From positions 1 to 58,221 of the forward strand of contig JAAWRH010000025.1 of NCBI GenBank assembly GCA_022800935.1: a DNA stretch of 58,221 bases, given 5' to 3'. Position 1 is the first letter of the stretch. The number at the start of each line of letters is the position of its first letter. The notes beneath the pieces were generated by a model. The model worked only from the letters and a program-made list of their open reading frames with translations. It did not search any database and was not told the DNA's origin. Both the position numbers and the translations under genes were made by a program. The DNA is from Oscillospiraceae bacterium (GTDB taxonomy: Bacteria > Bacillota > Clostridia > Oscillospirales > Ruminococcaceae). Below are positions 26,930-34,794 of the stretch, piece after piece.

Positions 26930-28348
26930 TTAGAAGGGACCATAGTTGATGGCGTTGCCCACCAGAACAAACACCGCGCCAATGGCAATCCATATCAGCA
27001 CCAGCTTGCCGACAAATTTGCACCATTTCTCATAGGAGATTTTAGCGACGGAAAGGGTGGCCATCAGCACGCCGGAAACCGGCAGGATGTTGTTGGTAAA
27101 GCCGTCACCGAACTGGAAGCAGAGAACCGCAACCTGACGGTTGATGCCCAGAACATCGGAGATGGGGGTCATGATGGGCATGGTGGCGGCGGCCTGGCCG
27201 GAACCGGAGGGGACCAGGAAGTTGACAATCAGTTGGACCATATACATTCCCAGCACCGAGATGGACTTGGGCAGGAAGGAGATGGAGTCCGCCAGGGCGT
27301 GGATGATGGTGTCCTTGATCATGCTCTCTTCCATGACAAAGAGGATGGCGCGAGCGATGCCGCACATGATAGCACCAGTGGCGATATCGGTGACGCCCGC
27401 CAGCATTTTATCGCAGATTTCGGCGGGCTTGTAGCCGTTGATCAGTCCCGCGATGATGCCCATTCCCAGGAACAGGGCGGCAATTTCGGTGATATACCAG
27501 CCCAGCTTGACAACGCCGAATACCAGGAAGATAAAGCCGGCGGCGACGGCAATGAGAATGAGCTTTTGACGAAGGGTCATTTTGGGGATGTTGTCCAGGT
27601 CAATGTTGTCCCGCTGGACATTTTCTCCGTAAAGGTAGCTCTTGGTGGGATCAGCCTTGATCTTCTTGGCGTAGAGGATGATAAACGCGGAGGTGACAGC
27701 CCACAGCACCGCCCAGATAATGCCCCGGTACAGCAGGCCGGAGAACATGGGCAGCTCCGCAATGGACTGGGCCACGCCGATGGTAAAGGGGTTCATAAAC
27801 CCGGCGCAAAAGCCCACCGCAGCGCCCATAACCACAATGGCCGTACCCACCATGGCGTCAAAGCCCAGGGCGGTGGCCAGGGCGATGCCGATAGGGACAA
27901 ACACGATATTTTCCTCAGACATACCGAAGGTGGCTCCACCGATGGAAAACACCAGGACAATCAGGGGAATCATTAGGTATTCCATGTGGCGGCAGGTGTG
28001 GGCAAGCCTTGCGATGCCCGCGTTGATAGCGCCGGTGGCGGTGATGATGCCGAACGCCGCGCCGGTGATCATAATAAAGAAGGTGATCTCAGCGGCAGCG
28101 GTCATGCCCTGGGGGAAGGACATGAGGAATTTGAAGGGAGTGATGGGGTTTTTATCCACGACAGTATAACTGTTTGGGTCAACGACCATGCGTCCGCTGT
28201 TGACATCCTTTACCATTTCGTACTGTCCGGCGGGGATAACCCAGCTGAGCAGGGAAAGGATCAGCACAATGACAAACATGAGTACAACCGGATGGGGGAA
28301 CTTCAGCCTGAATTTTTTCTTTTCCGGGGCGCCGCTTTGGGTGGACAT
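26930..28348 (-). CDS. YfcC-family transporter, lysine-riboswitch controlled
   Basis: 472-residue integral membrane protein with about 12 predicted helices, of the YfcC group in the DcuC/AbgT-like ion transporter superfamily. The start of the family is recognisable in HPVVLMFVIVL...WVIPAGQYE, and the GSGQAAATMPIM loop near the C-terminus is typical. The riboswitch just upstream ties it to lysine supply, so lysine or a lysine-containing compound is the likely cargo. ATG 28348 has AGAGGAG 7 nt upstream; the longer open frame would run into the riboswitch. Confidence 0.88.
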   Translation of the reverse strand: MSTQSGAPEKKKFRLKFPHPVVLMFVIVLILSLLSWVIPAGQYEMVKDVNSGRMVVDPNSYTVVDKNPITPFKFLMSFPQGMTAAAEITFFIMITGAAFGIITATGAINAGIARLAHTCRHMEYLMIPLIVLVFSIGGATFGMSEENIVFVPIGIALATALGFDAMVGTAIVVMGAAVGFCAGFMNPFTIGVAQSIAELPMFSGLLYRGIIWAVLWAVTSAFIILYAKKIKADPTKSYLYGENVQRDNIDLDNIPKMTLRQKLILIAVAAGFIFLVFGVVKLGWYITEIAALFLGMGIIAGLINGYKPAEICDKMLAGVTDIATGAIMCGIARAILFVMEESMIKDTIIHALADSISFLPKSISVLGMYMVQLIVNFLVPSGSGQAAATMPIMTPISDVLGINRQVAVLCFQFGDGFTNNILPVSGVLMATLSVAKISYEKWCKFVGKLVLIWIAIGAVFVLVGNAINYGPF

Positions 28349-28428
28349 AACTACTCCTCTTTCTTTTCGCGATAACCGCGTTTCTATGGGACCGCTGTCA
28401 CAGAAGCCTGTCCTGCGTCCGTTGCATG

Positions 28429-28464
28429 AAAAAAAGAGCCTGCATCTATTGATGATGCAAACTC
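28429..28464 (-). terminator. Riboswitch expression-platform terminator
   Basis: On the minus strand an 11-bp stem (28454-28464 with 28436-28446, two G-U pairs) is followed by seven T. The loop and inner stem (28446-28453) are exactly complementary to 28483-28490, the 3' side of aptamer helix P1, giving an alternative antiterminator. Confidence 0.85.
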
Positions 28465-28482
28465 CCTTTTGAGCAGACTGCA

Positions 28483-28646
28483 ATCAATAGCTCCTCTGTG
28501 TGTTCGCACAGGAGTCCACACGGTATTCCCGTATGTCCCAGCCTGCCGCCATACCTGACGGCCGCTTCGGCAAAGTTCCCTTTCACCGCCATCACCGGAT
28601 GTCTCCTCCGGCGGGTACTATTTCCCTTTGCGCCTCTACTAACTTA
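28483..28646 (-). promoter_or_regulatory. Lysine riboswitch (L box)
   Basis: The transcribed minus strand carries the lysine-aptamer landmarks in order: AGAGGCGC after the 5' side of P1, AAAGGGAA...GCCGAAG, GGCTGGGACA, GGACTCCTGTG and AGAGGAGCTA closing P1. The terminator follows 20 nt later. When lysine is bound, P1 forms and the terminator is free. Without lysine, the 3' side of P1 (28483-28490) can pair with 28446-28453 and break the terminator. The logic is therefore OFF in high lysine. Confidence 0.87.
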
Positions 28647-28652
28647 TTTTAC

Positions 28653-28681
28653 ATAATAGCAGAAAATCAGACGTTTGTAAA
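28653..28681 (-). promoter_or_regulatory. Promoter of the lysine-riboswitch operon
   Basis: TTTACA and TATTAT separated by 17 nt on the minus strand, with the -10 ending 7 nt before the aptamer. Confidence 0.7.
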
Positions 28682-28821
28682 CAAAAAATTTAAATTTTTT
28701 TGACTTGTCCCCTGATAAAACTTGCATATATGTACCCAATAAAGGTAAAAAAGGGTTTTGAGCAGCGGAAAAAGGTGGATAAAATGCCGTTTTATCTTTA
28801 AACGCATGCAGCTCCGCTGTC

Positions 28822-28850
28822 TTGCCTTTGCAGGGGAGGTATAGTATAAT
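28822..28850 (+). promoter_or_regulatory. Promoter of the M3 oligoendopeptidase gene
   Basis: TTGCCT and a perfect TATAAT separated by 17 nt, 45 nt before the start codon. Confidence 0.7.
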
Positions 28851-28894
28851 GTTAATATCCAAATCACGGAAACAGAAAAGGAGTGTGAGACCAA

Positions 28895-30583
28895 ATGGAA
28901 AGCTATCAATTTTCCAAGCTGCCCTATGTTCCCAACGATTTTCCCGCCATTCAGGAGAAGCTGAACGGGTTTACGGAGAAAATAAAGTCGGCGTCCTCCG
29001 TGGAGGAGGTTTTGGAAATCATTGGACAGTGCGACGCCCTTTTGGAGGAGACAGGGCATCAGATGACCCTGGCCTACATCCGCTCCAGTCTGGACTGCAC
29101 CGACCAGTTTTACGCAGAGGCCATTCAGCGGGAGAGCGCGGGCTGCGCCACCCTGGAACAGGCACCCTACACAAACGCCCTGCTGGAAAGTCCCTTTCTG
29201 CCGGAGCTGGAGAAGAAATTCGGCCCCGAATACCGTCCACGCCTGGAGCGGGAGGCCAGGCTGCTTTCCTCCGGGCTGGAGCTGATGGCCAGGGAGAGCG
29301 AACTGGTGAACCAGTACCAGCAGAAAAAGGCGATGGTGAAGATCCCCTTCCAGGGCAGGGACTGCTCGGAGGGGGAGATGTACGCCCTTTTTGAAAGCCC
29401 GGACCGGCAGACCCGCATTGACGCCCGAAGGGCTACCTTTGAAGCCTTCCTGGAGAAAAAGGAGGAGTTTGCCCCCATGCTGCTGGAGCTGGTGGAGCTG
29501 CGGCACAAGATAGCGAAGGCCAACGACTTTGACAGCTATCTGGATTACGCCAACCTCAGCTTTTTCCGCCGGGGCTATGGGGAGGAGGAGCTGACCGCCT
29601 TCTGTGGGCAGGTAAAGACCGACCTGGTTCCGCTGCTCCGGGAGCTGCGGGAGGAGCAGCGCCGGGAGCTGGGGGTAGACAAGCTGATGGTCTACGACCT
29701 TCCGGTCCGCTTCCGGGACGGCAACGCCCGCCCTGCCGGGGATGCGGCATACCTGACCGAGGCCTCCAAAAAGATGTACGATGGCCTTTCCACGAAATTC
29801 GGGGCGTTTTTCCGCAGGATGGTGGAATCGGAAAGCCTGGATGTGACCGCCTCCCCCAACAAGGTGGCGGGGATGGGCTTCTGCACCACGCTGAAAAAGG
29901 GATGCCTGCCCTATGTGTTCGGCAACTGCAACGGCACCGATTCGGATGTGGCGGTGTTCACCCACGAGATCGGCCACGCCTGGCAGGCGTATCTCACCGA
30001 AGAGCAGGGATACCCGGATATCTTCAAGGAAATGGCCCTGGACGCGGTGGAGATTCCCTCCAAGACCATGGAGCTGTTCGCCTATCCCTATGCCGGGGAG
30101 TTTTTCGGCAAAGACGCGGAGAAATTCCGAAGGGGACATTTCCGGGAGGCATTGGTGGAAATCGCCAAGTACTGCTCCATCCACGAGACCAACACCTGGC
30201 TGTATACCCATCCGGACGCTTCTTTTGAAGAAATTGCCGCCGCCTATGAGGAAATTGAGCGGGAATATGAGCCGGGTTTGGATAACGGCGAGCTGGAGGA
30301 CTACATCCGGCAGGGCGCGTCCCTGCTGCGAAATATGGCCATTTACAGCTTCCCCAGGTATGTGATCAGCTATTCCCTGTCGGAGATGTGCGCCATGGAG
30401 CTGTTTGCCCGGATGCAGACCGACCCCAAGGGGGCATGGAATTCCTATGAGAAGCTGTGTATTTCCGGGGGAATCAGAAGCTATCCGGATACGCTGAGGC
30501 AGGCCGGGCTGGAGCCCGCCTACGCGCCGGGCAGCGTGAAAAAGGTGGCGGAGTTTGCGCGGGAATATCTGAAGAAGCAATAG
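28895..30583 (+). CDS. M3-family oligoendopeptidase (PepF-like)
   Basis: 562-residue cytoplasmic zinc metallopeptidase of the M3 family. The HEIGH motif is at about 357-361, and the third zinc ligand is a Glu in the following stretch ALDAVEIPSKTMELF. It cleaves short peptides and probably serves peptide nutrition. Length and all-helical pattern fit family M3B. AAAAGGAGTG lies before the ATG. A galactarate dehydratase gene follows after 55 nt with no terminator between, so readthrough is possible. Confidence 0.92.
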   Translation: MESYQFSKLPYVPNDFPAIQEKLNGFTEKIKSASSVEEVLEIIGQCDALLEETGHQMTLAYIRSSLDCTDQFYAEAIQRESAGCATLEQAPYTNALLESPFLPELEKKFGPEYRPRLEREARLLSSGLELMARESELVNQYQQKKAMVKIPFQGRDCSEGEMYALFESPDRQTRIDARRATFEAFLEKKEEFAPMLLELVELRHKIAKANDFDSYLDYANLSFFRRGYGEEELTAFCGQVKTDLVPLLRELREEQRRELGVDKLMVYDLPVRFRDGNARPAGDAAYLTEASKKMYDGLSTKFGAFFRRMVESESLDVTASPNKVAGMGFCTTLKKGCLPYVFGNCNGTDSDVAVFTHEIGHAWQAYLTEEQGYPDIFKEMALDAVEIPSKTMELFAYPYAGEFFGKDAEKFRRGHFREALVEIAKYCSIHETNTWLYTHPDASFEEIAAAYEEIEREYEPGLDNGELEDYIRQGASLLRNMAIYSFPRYVISYSLSEMCAMELFARMQTDPKGAWNSYEKLCISGGIRSYPDTLRQAGLEPAYAPGSVKKVAEFAREYLKKQ

Positions 30584-30638
30584 GAACTAGGGGTTTCTTA
30601 TAGTCTTGGAAAAAAATGTATAGAAAGAAGGTAAAGGT

Positions 30639-32165
30639 ATGGGCAGCGAAAGGGCAAAAAAGCGTCCGGTGTACATAAAAATCAAGGACGAGGACAATGT
30701 CGCCATCACAGTGGACCGGGTTTCCGCCGGTTCGGAGGTCATGCCGGGGGTTGTGGCCAAAACGGATATCCCCCAGGGGCACAAAATCGCCCTGTGCGAT
30801 ATTCCGGCAGAGGGCAGCATCATTCGGTACGGCGTCACCCTGGGCTATGCCATCAACGATATCCGGAAGGGCGACTGGATCAACGAGAATATGCTCGCCC
30901 TCCCCACGCCACCCAGTGTAGACGAGATGAAGTGGGGGGTCAACATCCGTACCGATCTCCCCAAGCCGGAGCGCGCTACCTGGGAGGGCTACCGCAACGC
31001 GGAGGGCTTCGCGGGGACCCGGAACCTGCTGGGAATTGTCACCACGGTTCAGTGTGTCGCCGGGGTTCTGGAGGCGGCGGTGAAGCGAATCAGGGAGGAG
31101 CTGCTCCCCAAATACCCCAATGTGGACGGGGTGGTGGCTGTCACCCACGCCTATGGCTGCGGGGTTGCCATCAATGCGCCGGAAGCCAAGGTACCCATCC
31201 GGCAGATTGCCAACATGTGCAAGCATCCCAACTTCGGCGGGGAGCTGATGGTTGTGGGGCTGGGCTGTGAAAAGCTGACGCCGGACCGTATCACCGACCG
31301 GCTGGGGCCGGACACGGTGCTGATTCTCCAGGACTACAAGGGCTTTGGCGCACAGGTGGAGGCCATTATGGCCCTGGCGGAAACCAAGCTGAAGCGGCTG
31401 AACCAGAGAAGGCGGGAGACGCTGCCCCTTTCCGACCTTATCATCGGGATGCAGTGCGGAGGCAGCGACGCCTTTTCCGGGATTACGGCCAACTCGGCGG
31501 CGGGGTACGCATCAGACCTGCTGGTGGGCGGAGGTGCGACGGTGCTGTTTTCCGAGGTGACTGAGGTCCGGGACGGCGTATATCTGCTGGGAGAGCGGAC
31601 GGTTGACGAGGCAACCTGCCGCAAGCTGGCCGGAGAAATGAAGTGGTATGACAGTTACCTGGAGCTGGGCGGCGCGGACCGGAGCGCCAACCCCACCCCC
31701 GGCAATAAAAAAGGCGGGCTTTCCAACATCGTGGAGAAGGCCATGGGATCTATTGCCAAGTCGGGGACCTCGCCCATTGTAGAGGTGCTTTCCCCTGGGG
31801 AGCGGCCCACCAAAAAGGGGCTGATTTACGCCGCCACCCCTGCCAGCGACATTGTATGCGGGCCCTGCCAGCTGGCCTCCGGCATCACGTTGCAGGTGTT
31901 TATGACCGGGCGTGGGACGCCTTATGGATTGGAGGCCGCCCCGGTGGTGAAGGTATCCTCCAGGACGAATCTGAAGGAGCAGTGGCCGGACCTGATTGAC
32001 ATTGACGCGGGGACCATTGCCACAGGCGACGCGACGATACCAGAGGTAGGGACCGAGCTGTTCAACTTCATATTGGATGTGGCCAGCGGAAAGAAGGAGA
32101 GCTGGGCAGAGCACTGGAAGCTGTACAATTACATGTGCTTCTTCAATCCCGCGCCCATCACCTGA
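30639..32165 (+). CDS. garD: Galactarate dehydratase
   Basis: 508 residues, close along its whole length to Escherichia coli GarD as I remember it. An N-terminal SAF domain (about 10-90) is followed by the large UxaA/GarD catalytic region with [30 protein letters not shown] and [13 protein letters not shown]. It dehydrates D-galactarate (mucate) to 5-keto-4-deoxy-glucarate. Other galactarate-pathway genes are not adjacent; the DHDPS-family gene at 18972 could in principle act next. AGAAGG precedes the ATG. Confidence 0.93.
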   Translation: MGSERAKKRPVYIKIKDEDNVAITVDRVSAGSEVMPGVVAKTDIPQGHKIALCDIPAEGSIIRYGVTLGYAINDIRKGDWINENMLALPTPPSVDEMKWGVNIRTDLPKPERATWEGYRNAEGFAGTRNLLGIVTTVQCVAGVLEAAVKRIREELLPKYPNVDGVVAVTHAYGCGVAINAPEAKVPIRQIANMCKHPNFGGELMVVGLGCEKLTPDRITDRLGPDTVLILQDYKGFGAQVEAIMALAETKLKRLNQRRRETLPLSDLIIGMQCGGSDAFSGITANSAAGYASDLLVGGGATVLFSEVTEVRDGVYLLGERTVDEATCRKLAGEMKWYDSYLELGGADRSANPTPGNKKGGLSNIVEKAMGSIAKSGTSPIVEVLSPGERPTKKGLIYAATPASDIVCGPCQLASGITLQVFMTGRGTPYGLEAAPVVKVSSRTNLKEQWPDLIDIDAGTIATGDATIPEVGTELFNFILDVASGKKESWAEHWKLYNYMCFFNPAPIT

Positions 32166-32204
32166 TAAAGCCCCCGACGGGGCCAATGGCGCAGAACCAA
32201 AACG

Positions 32205-32246
32205 ACAGCCCTGAACTTTCTGGCAATCTGGAAAGTTCAGGGCTGT
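32205..32246. terminator. Strong bidirectional terminator
   Basis: A perfect 16-bp stem (32205-32220 with 32231-32246) with a 10-nt loop lies between garD and the convergent antitoxin gene. Confidence 0.85.
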
Positions 32247-32257
32247 TGTCCCCTTGG

Positions 32258-32467
32258 CTATTCGTTTTTGAGGGAATTTTCCGATGGGGGGGGGGTATTT
32301 TGCAGCTTCAGCTGATTGACCAGCTTTTGGTAAGCCTCCACGCTGAGCACCACCAGGTCGCCGTATCCGTTTTTGGTCAGAAAGACCGGCTCGCCGCTTT
32401 GGTGGGCCAGCCGGGAAATCTCCGCGAACCGGCTGCGCAGGTCGGAGATGGGCCGGATATCCGGCAT
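32258..32467 (-). CDS. Phd/YefM-type antitoxin, no toxin adjacent
   Basis: 69 residues matching Phd/YefM antitoxins: the opening IRPISDLRSRFAEI, then GEPVFLTKNGYGDLVVLS and a helical tail. Such proteins bind their own promoter and neutralise a RelE- or Doc-type toxin. No toxin-like frame is found on either side, so it is an orphan or acts with a distant partner. A run of ten C in the coding strand encodes part of TPPP near the C-terminus. AAAGGAGG stands before the ATG. Confidence 0.85.
   Translation of the reverse strand: MPDIRPISDLRSRFAEISRLAHQSGEPVFLTKNGYGDLVVLSVEAYQKLVNQLKLQNTPPPSENSLKNE
32286..32295. repeat. G10/C10 homopolymer inside the antitoxin gene
   Basis: Ten consecutive G on the plus strand, inside the last 15 codons of the antitoxin. 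Loss or gain of one base would shift the frame and replace the tail with a longer one reading into the terminator. It may be a slippage site or a sequencing error. Confidence 0.8.
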
Positions 32468-32510
32468 GGCTTCCGCCTCCTTTCTCAGAGTCTATAAGCT
32501 GACATTTGCC

Positions 32511-32546
32511 AAAAAGGACAGCCTCCGGCCTTGCCCGAAGCTGTCC
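32511..32546 (-). terminator. Terminator of rpsT
   Basis: On the minus strand a stem of about 12 bp (32535-32546 with 32516-32528, one bulge) is followed by TTTTT, 33 nt after the rpsT stop codon. Confidence 0.75.
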
Positions 32547-32578
32547 CTCTGACTGTTCGCCTTGTTTATAGAACCAGA

Positions 32579-32833
32579 TCAGCCTGCCACCTTGCACGCA
32601 AGGGCGGATTTCTTTCTGGCAGCGTTGTTCTTGTGGATCAGGCCCTTTGCGCACGCCTGGTCGATACGCTTTACTGCATACTGCACAACCTCAGCCTTGT
32701 TGTCGTCATCATTGACAATGGCGGCTTCCGCCTTTTTGATGACAGTGCGCAGGTTGGACATCAGCATTTTGTTCTGCAAATTCTTCGCGGAGGTCACTTT
32801 GACACGCTTTTTCGCGGATTTAATATTCGGCAT
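32579..32833 (-). CDS. rpsT: 30S ribosomal protein S20
   Basis: 84-residue basic helical protein starting PNIKSAKKRVK, the S20 signature, with SNLRTVIKKAE and the C-terminal IHKNNAARKKSAL. It binds 16S rRNA early in 30S assembly. ATG 32833 has GGAGGTG; the longer open frame upstream has no site. It diverges from gpr, the usual Firmicute arrangement. Confidence 0.96.
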   Translation of the reverse strand: MPNIKSAKKRVKVTSAKNLQNKMLMSNLRTVIKKAEAAIVNDDDNKAEVVQYAVKRIDQACAKGLIHKNNAARKKSALACKVAG

Positions 32834-32872
32834 ACTCTTTACACCTCCTTTGCACGGAACGCTTACCATAAT

Positions 32873-32901
32873 ATCTTAGCACAATTTCTTGGAAATTGCA
32901 A
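32873..32901 (-). promoter_or_regulatory. Promoter of rpsT
   Basis: TTGCAA and TAAGAT separated by 17 nt on the minus strand, 40 nt before the start codon. Confidence 0.55.
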
Positions 32902-32945
32902 CCGTTTCACAGATTTTTTTGAAAAAAGCTTTGTAAAAAATATCA

Positions 32946-32976
32946 GGTATATTCCTTCCGGGTTTGTCCATATTTA
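32946..32976 (+). promoter_or_regulatory. Possible forespore (sigma-F/G-type) promoter of gpr
   Basis: GGTATA and CATATTTA separated by 17 nt resemble the sigma-G pattern (GMATA and CATNNTA). The -10-like box ends about 63 nt before the gpr start. The match is imperfect and rests partly on gpr being forespore-expressed in Bacillus. Confidence 0.35.
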
Positions 32977-33039
32977 AAAAAACGAAGCCTTTGCTTTTGC
33001 CGGAGTGTATCCGGCAGAAATTTTTGGAAGGGAGTGCTG

Positions 33040-33924
33040 ATGATGGTAAAAAATGTAAGAACAGACCTTGCGGTGGAGACAATCGAACCGGAGCAAAACA
33101 GCCTGCCAAAGGGCGTCAGATTTTCCCGAAGGGACAGAGAGGGGGTCCCGGTGGAGGAGGTGGAGGTTTTGTCCGCGGAGGGCTCCAAGGCACTGGGAAA
33201 GCCCATCGGCAGGTACATCACCATGACCCTGCCCCCGCTGTGGAAGGGGGACGGGGAAGCCATGGAGGCGGGGACGGCGCTGTTGGCGGAGTATCTGCGG
33301 GAGATGCTCCCCAAGGAGGGGATGGTCCTGACCCTGGGGCTGGGGAATCCTGGCCTGACGGCTGATTCCCTCGGCCCCAAAACCGCCGCCGGAATACTGG
33401 CCACGCGGCATCTGACCGGGCTGGAGCCGGAATTTTTCCGCTCCCTCCGGCCCTGCGCGGTGCTGGCCCCCGGCGTGCTGGGCCAGACGGGGCTGGAGAG
33501 CGCGGAGCTGGCGGCGGCGGTGACCGAGCGGTTCCGGCCGGGGGCGGTGATAGTGGTGGACGCCCTGGCTGCGGGGGACACCGCCAGGCTGGGGACCACG
33601 GTGCAGCTTTCGGACAGTGGCATTGCACCAGGGGCCGGGGCGATGAACCGGAGGATGGAGCTGAACGAGGCGACGCTGAAGGCGCCGGTGTTTTCCCTGG
33701 GGATTCCCACGGTGTGTGAGGCGTATGTGTTTGCGTCGTCGCTGCTGGGCGCCCTGCCGGGGGAAGTGGAGGCGGGAGAGAGGCGGCAGATGGAGGGATT
33801 TTTGGTTACGCCCAAGGAGATAGACCAGCTTTCCGCCAGAGGGGCGGCGATGCTTTCGGCGGGGATTAACCGGGCCTTGCAGCCGAACCTGACCAAGGAG
33901 GAGCTGGCGTTTTTGACGGCATAG
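33040..33924 (+). CDS. gpr: GPR endopeptidase (spore germination protease)
   Basis: 294-residue protease that degrades small acid-soluble spore proteins during germination. The N-terminal VRTDLAVE (about 6-13) mimics the SASP cleavage site, as in zymogen forms processed in the forespore. Downstream are GLGNPGLTADSLGP, CAVLAPGVLGQTG and VDALAAGDTARLGTTVQ, all typical. It shows that the host makes endospores. ATG 33040 lies 5 nt after GGAAGGGAG; the GTG six nt earlier overlaps that site. Confidence 0.95.
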   Translation: MMVKNVRTDLAVETIEPEQNSLPKGVRFSRRDREGVPVEEVEVLSAEGSKALGKPIGRYITMTLPPLWKGDGEAMEAGTALLAEYLREMLPKEGMVLTLGLGNPGLTADSLGPKTAAGILATRHLTGLEPEFFRSLRPCAVLAPGVLGQTGLESAELAAAVTERFRPGAVIVVDALAAGDTARLGTTVQLSDSGIAPGAGAMNRRMELNEATLKAPVFSLGIPTVCEAYVFASSLLGALPGEVEAGERRQMEGFLVTPKEIDQLSARGAAMLSAGINRALQPNLTKEELAFLTA

Positions 33925-34055
33925 CCGTGTAAATGTAAAATTATTTTATTCTCCCTGGAAAATCTTTTCAAGCCGGGTAAAGTGTGGTATCATTATTTCA
34001 TCTCATGCCAACAATATACACAAATTGCCGCAGGAAAAAGGGAGTTGGAAGCTTT

Positions 34056-34715
34056 ATGAACTGGCTGGATAAACTGGAACGGAAATACGGCAGGCTCGGT
34101 ATCCCCAATTTAATGCTCTATATTGTGACAACCATGCTGTTTGTCGCTATTTTTGACATTGTACTGGGCATTCCACTGTCAGGCTACTTTGCCCTCAACC
34201 GAGCGCTGGTGATGCGGGGGCAGGTCTGGAGATTGCTTACCTTTATCTTTATTCCCCCCTCCTCGTCGGTGCTGACCCTGGTGCTTGGACTGTATTTTTA
34301 CTACTTCATCGGCAGCACCCTGGAGAAGGTCTGGGGGACCTTCCGCTTTAACGTGTACTACCTTTTCGGTGTGCTGGGTTGTATGATCGCCGGGCTCATC
34401 ACCGGCTACGGCTCCAACGACTACCTGAACCTCTCCCTATTCCTGGCCTTTGCCTACCTGTTCCCCAACCATGAGGTGCTGCTCTTCTTTTTCATTCCCA
34501 TCAAAATGAAATATCTGGCCTACCTGGACTGGGCACTGTTCGCCATAAGCCTTATCTTCGGCAGCTGGGCCAGCCGTGCCGCCGTTATCGCTTCCTTGGT
34601 CAACTTCTTTATCTTCTTTGGACCGGACATCTGGTACCGCATCAAGATGCGCCGCGGCAACGACGTGCAGCGCAACTTCCGCAAGTATTACCGGCAGAAC
34701 CGGAACCGGTGGTAG
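34056..34715 (+). CDS. Rhomboid-like membrane protein without the catalytic motif
   Basis: 219 residues with six predicted helices in rhomboid order. The WR motif is in the first loop (QVWRLLTFIFIP) and FGVLGCMIAG follows. Where active rhomboids have GxSG, this protein reads NLSLFLAF, and the last helix has no catalytic His. It is therefore probably a pseudoprotease with a scaffolding or chaperone-like role. Its positively charged tail is cytoplasmic. A GGGAG lies about 12 nt before the ATG, with a nearer GGAAG. A 131-nt gap separates it from gpr. Confidence 0.75.
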   Translation: MNWLDKLERKYGRLGIPNLMLYIVTTMLFVAIFDIVLGIPLSGYFALNRALVMRGQVWRLLTFIFIPPSSSVLTLVLGLYFYYFIGSTLEKVWGTFRFNVYYLFGVLGCMIAGLITGYGSNDYLNLSLFLAFAYLFPNHEVLLFFFIPIKMKYLAYLDWALFAISLIFGSWASRAAVIASLVNFFIFFGPDIWYRIKMRRGNDVQRNFRKYYRQNRNRW

Positions 34716-34737
34716 TACCATCCGCCGGATGAATTAG

Positions 34738-34779
34738 GGCCGGGCGTTCCCTTGCTTTTTGGGAATGCCCGGCCTTTTT
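34738..34779. terminator. Bidirectional terminator
   Basis: A 14-bp stem (34738-34751 with 34761-34774, one G-U) and TTTTT lie between the rhomboid-like gene and the convergent kinase gene. Confidence 0.85.
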
Positions 34780-34794
34780 CTGCCTTTTTCAGTT

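Noticed and set aside
32258-32578. Toxin partner beside the Phd antitoxin
   Set aside because: The flanks hold only terminators, the end of garD and rpsT; no RelE-, Doc- or PIN-like frame is present.
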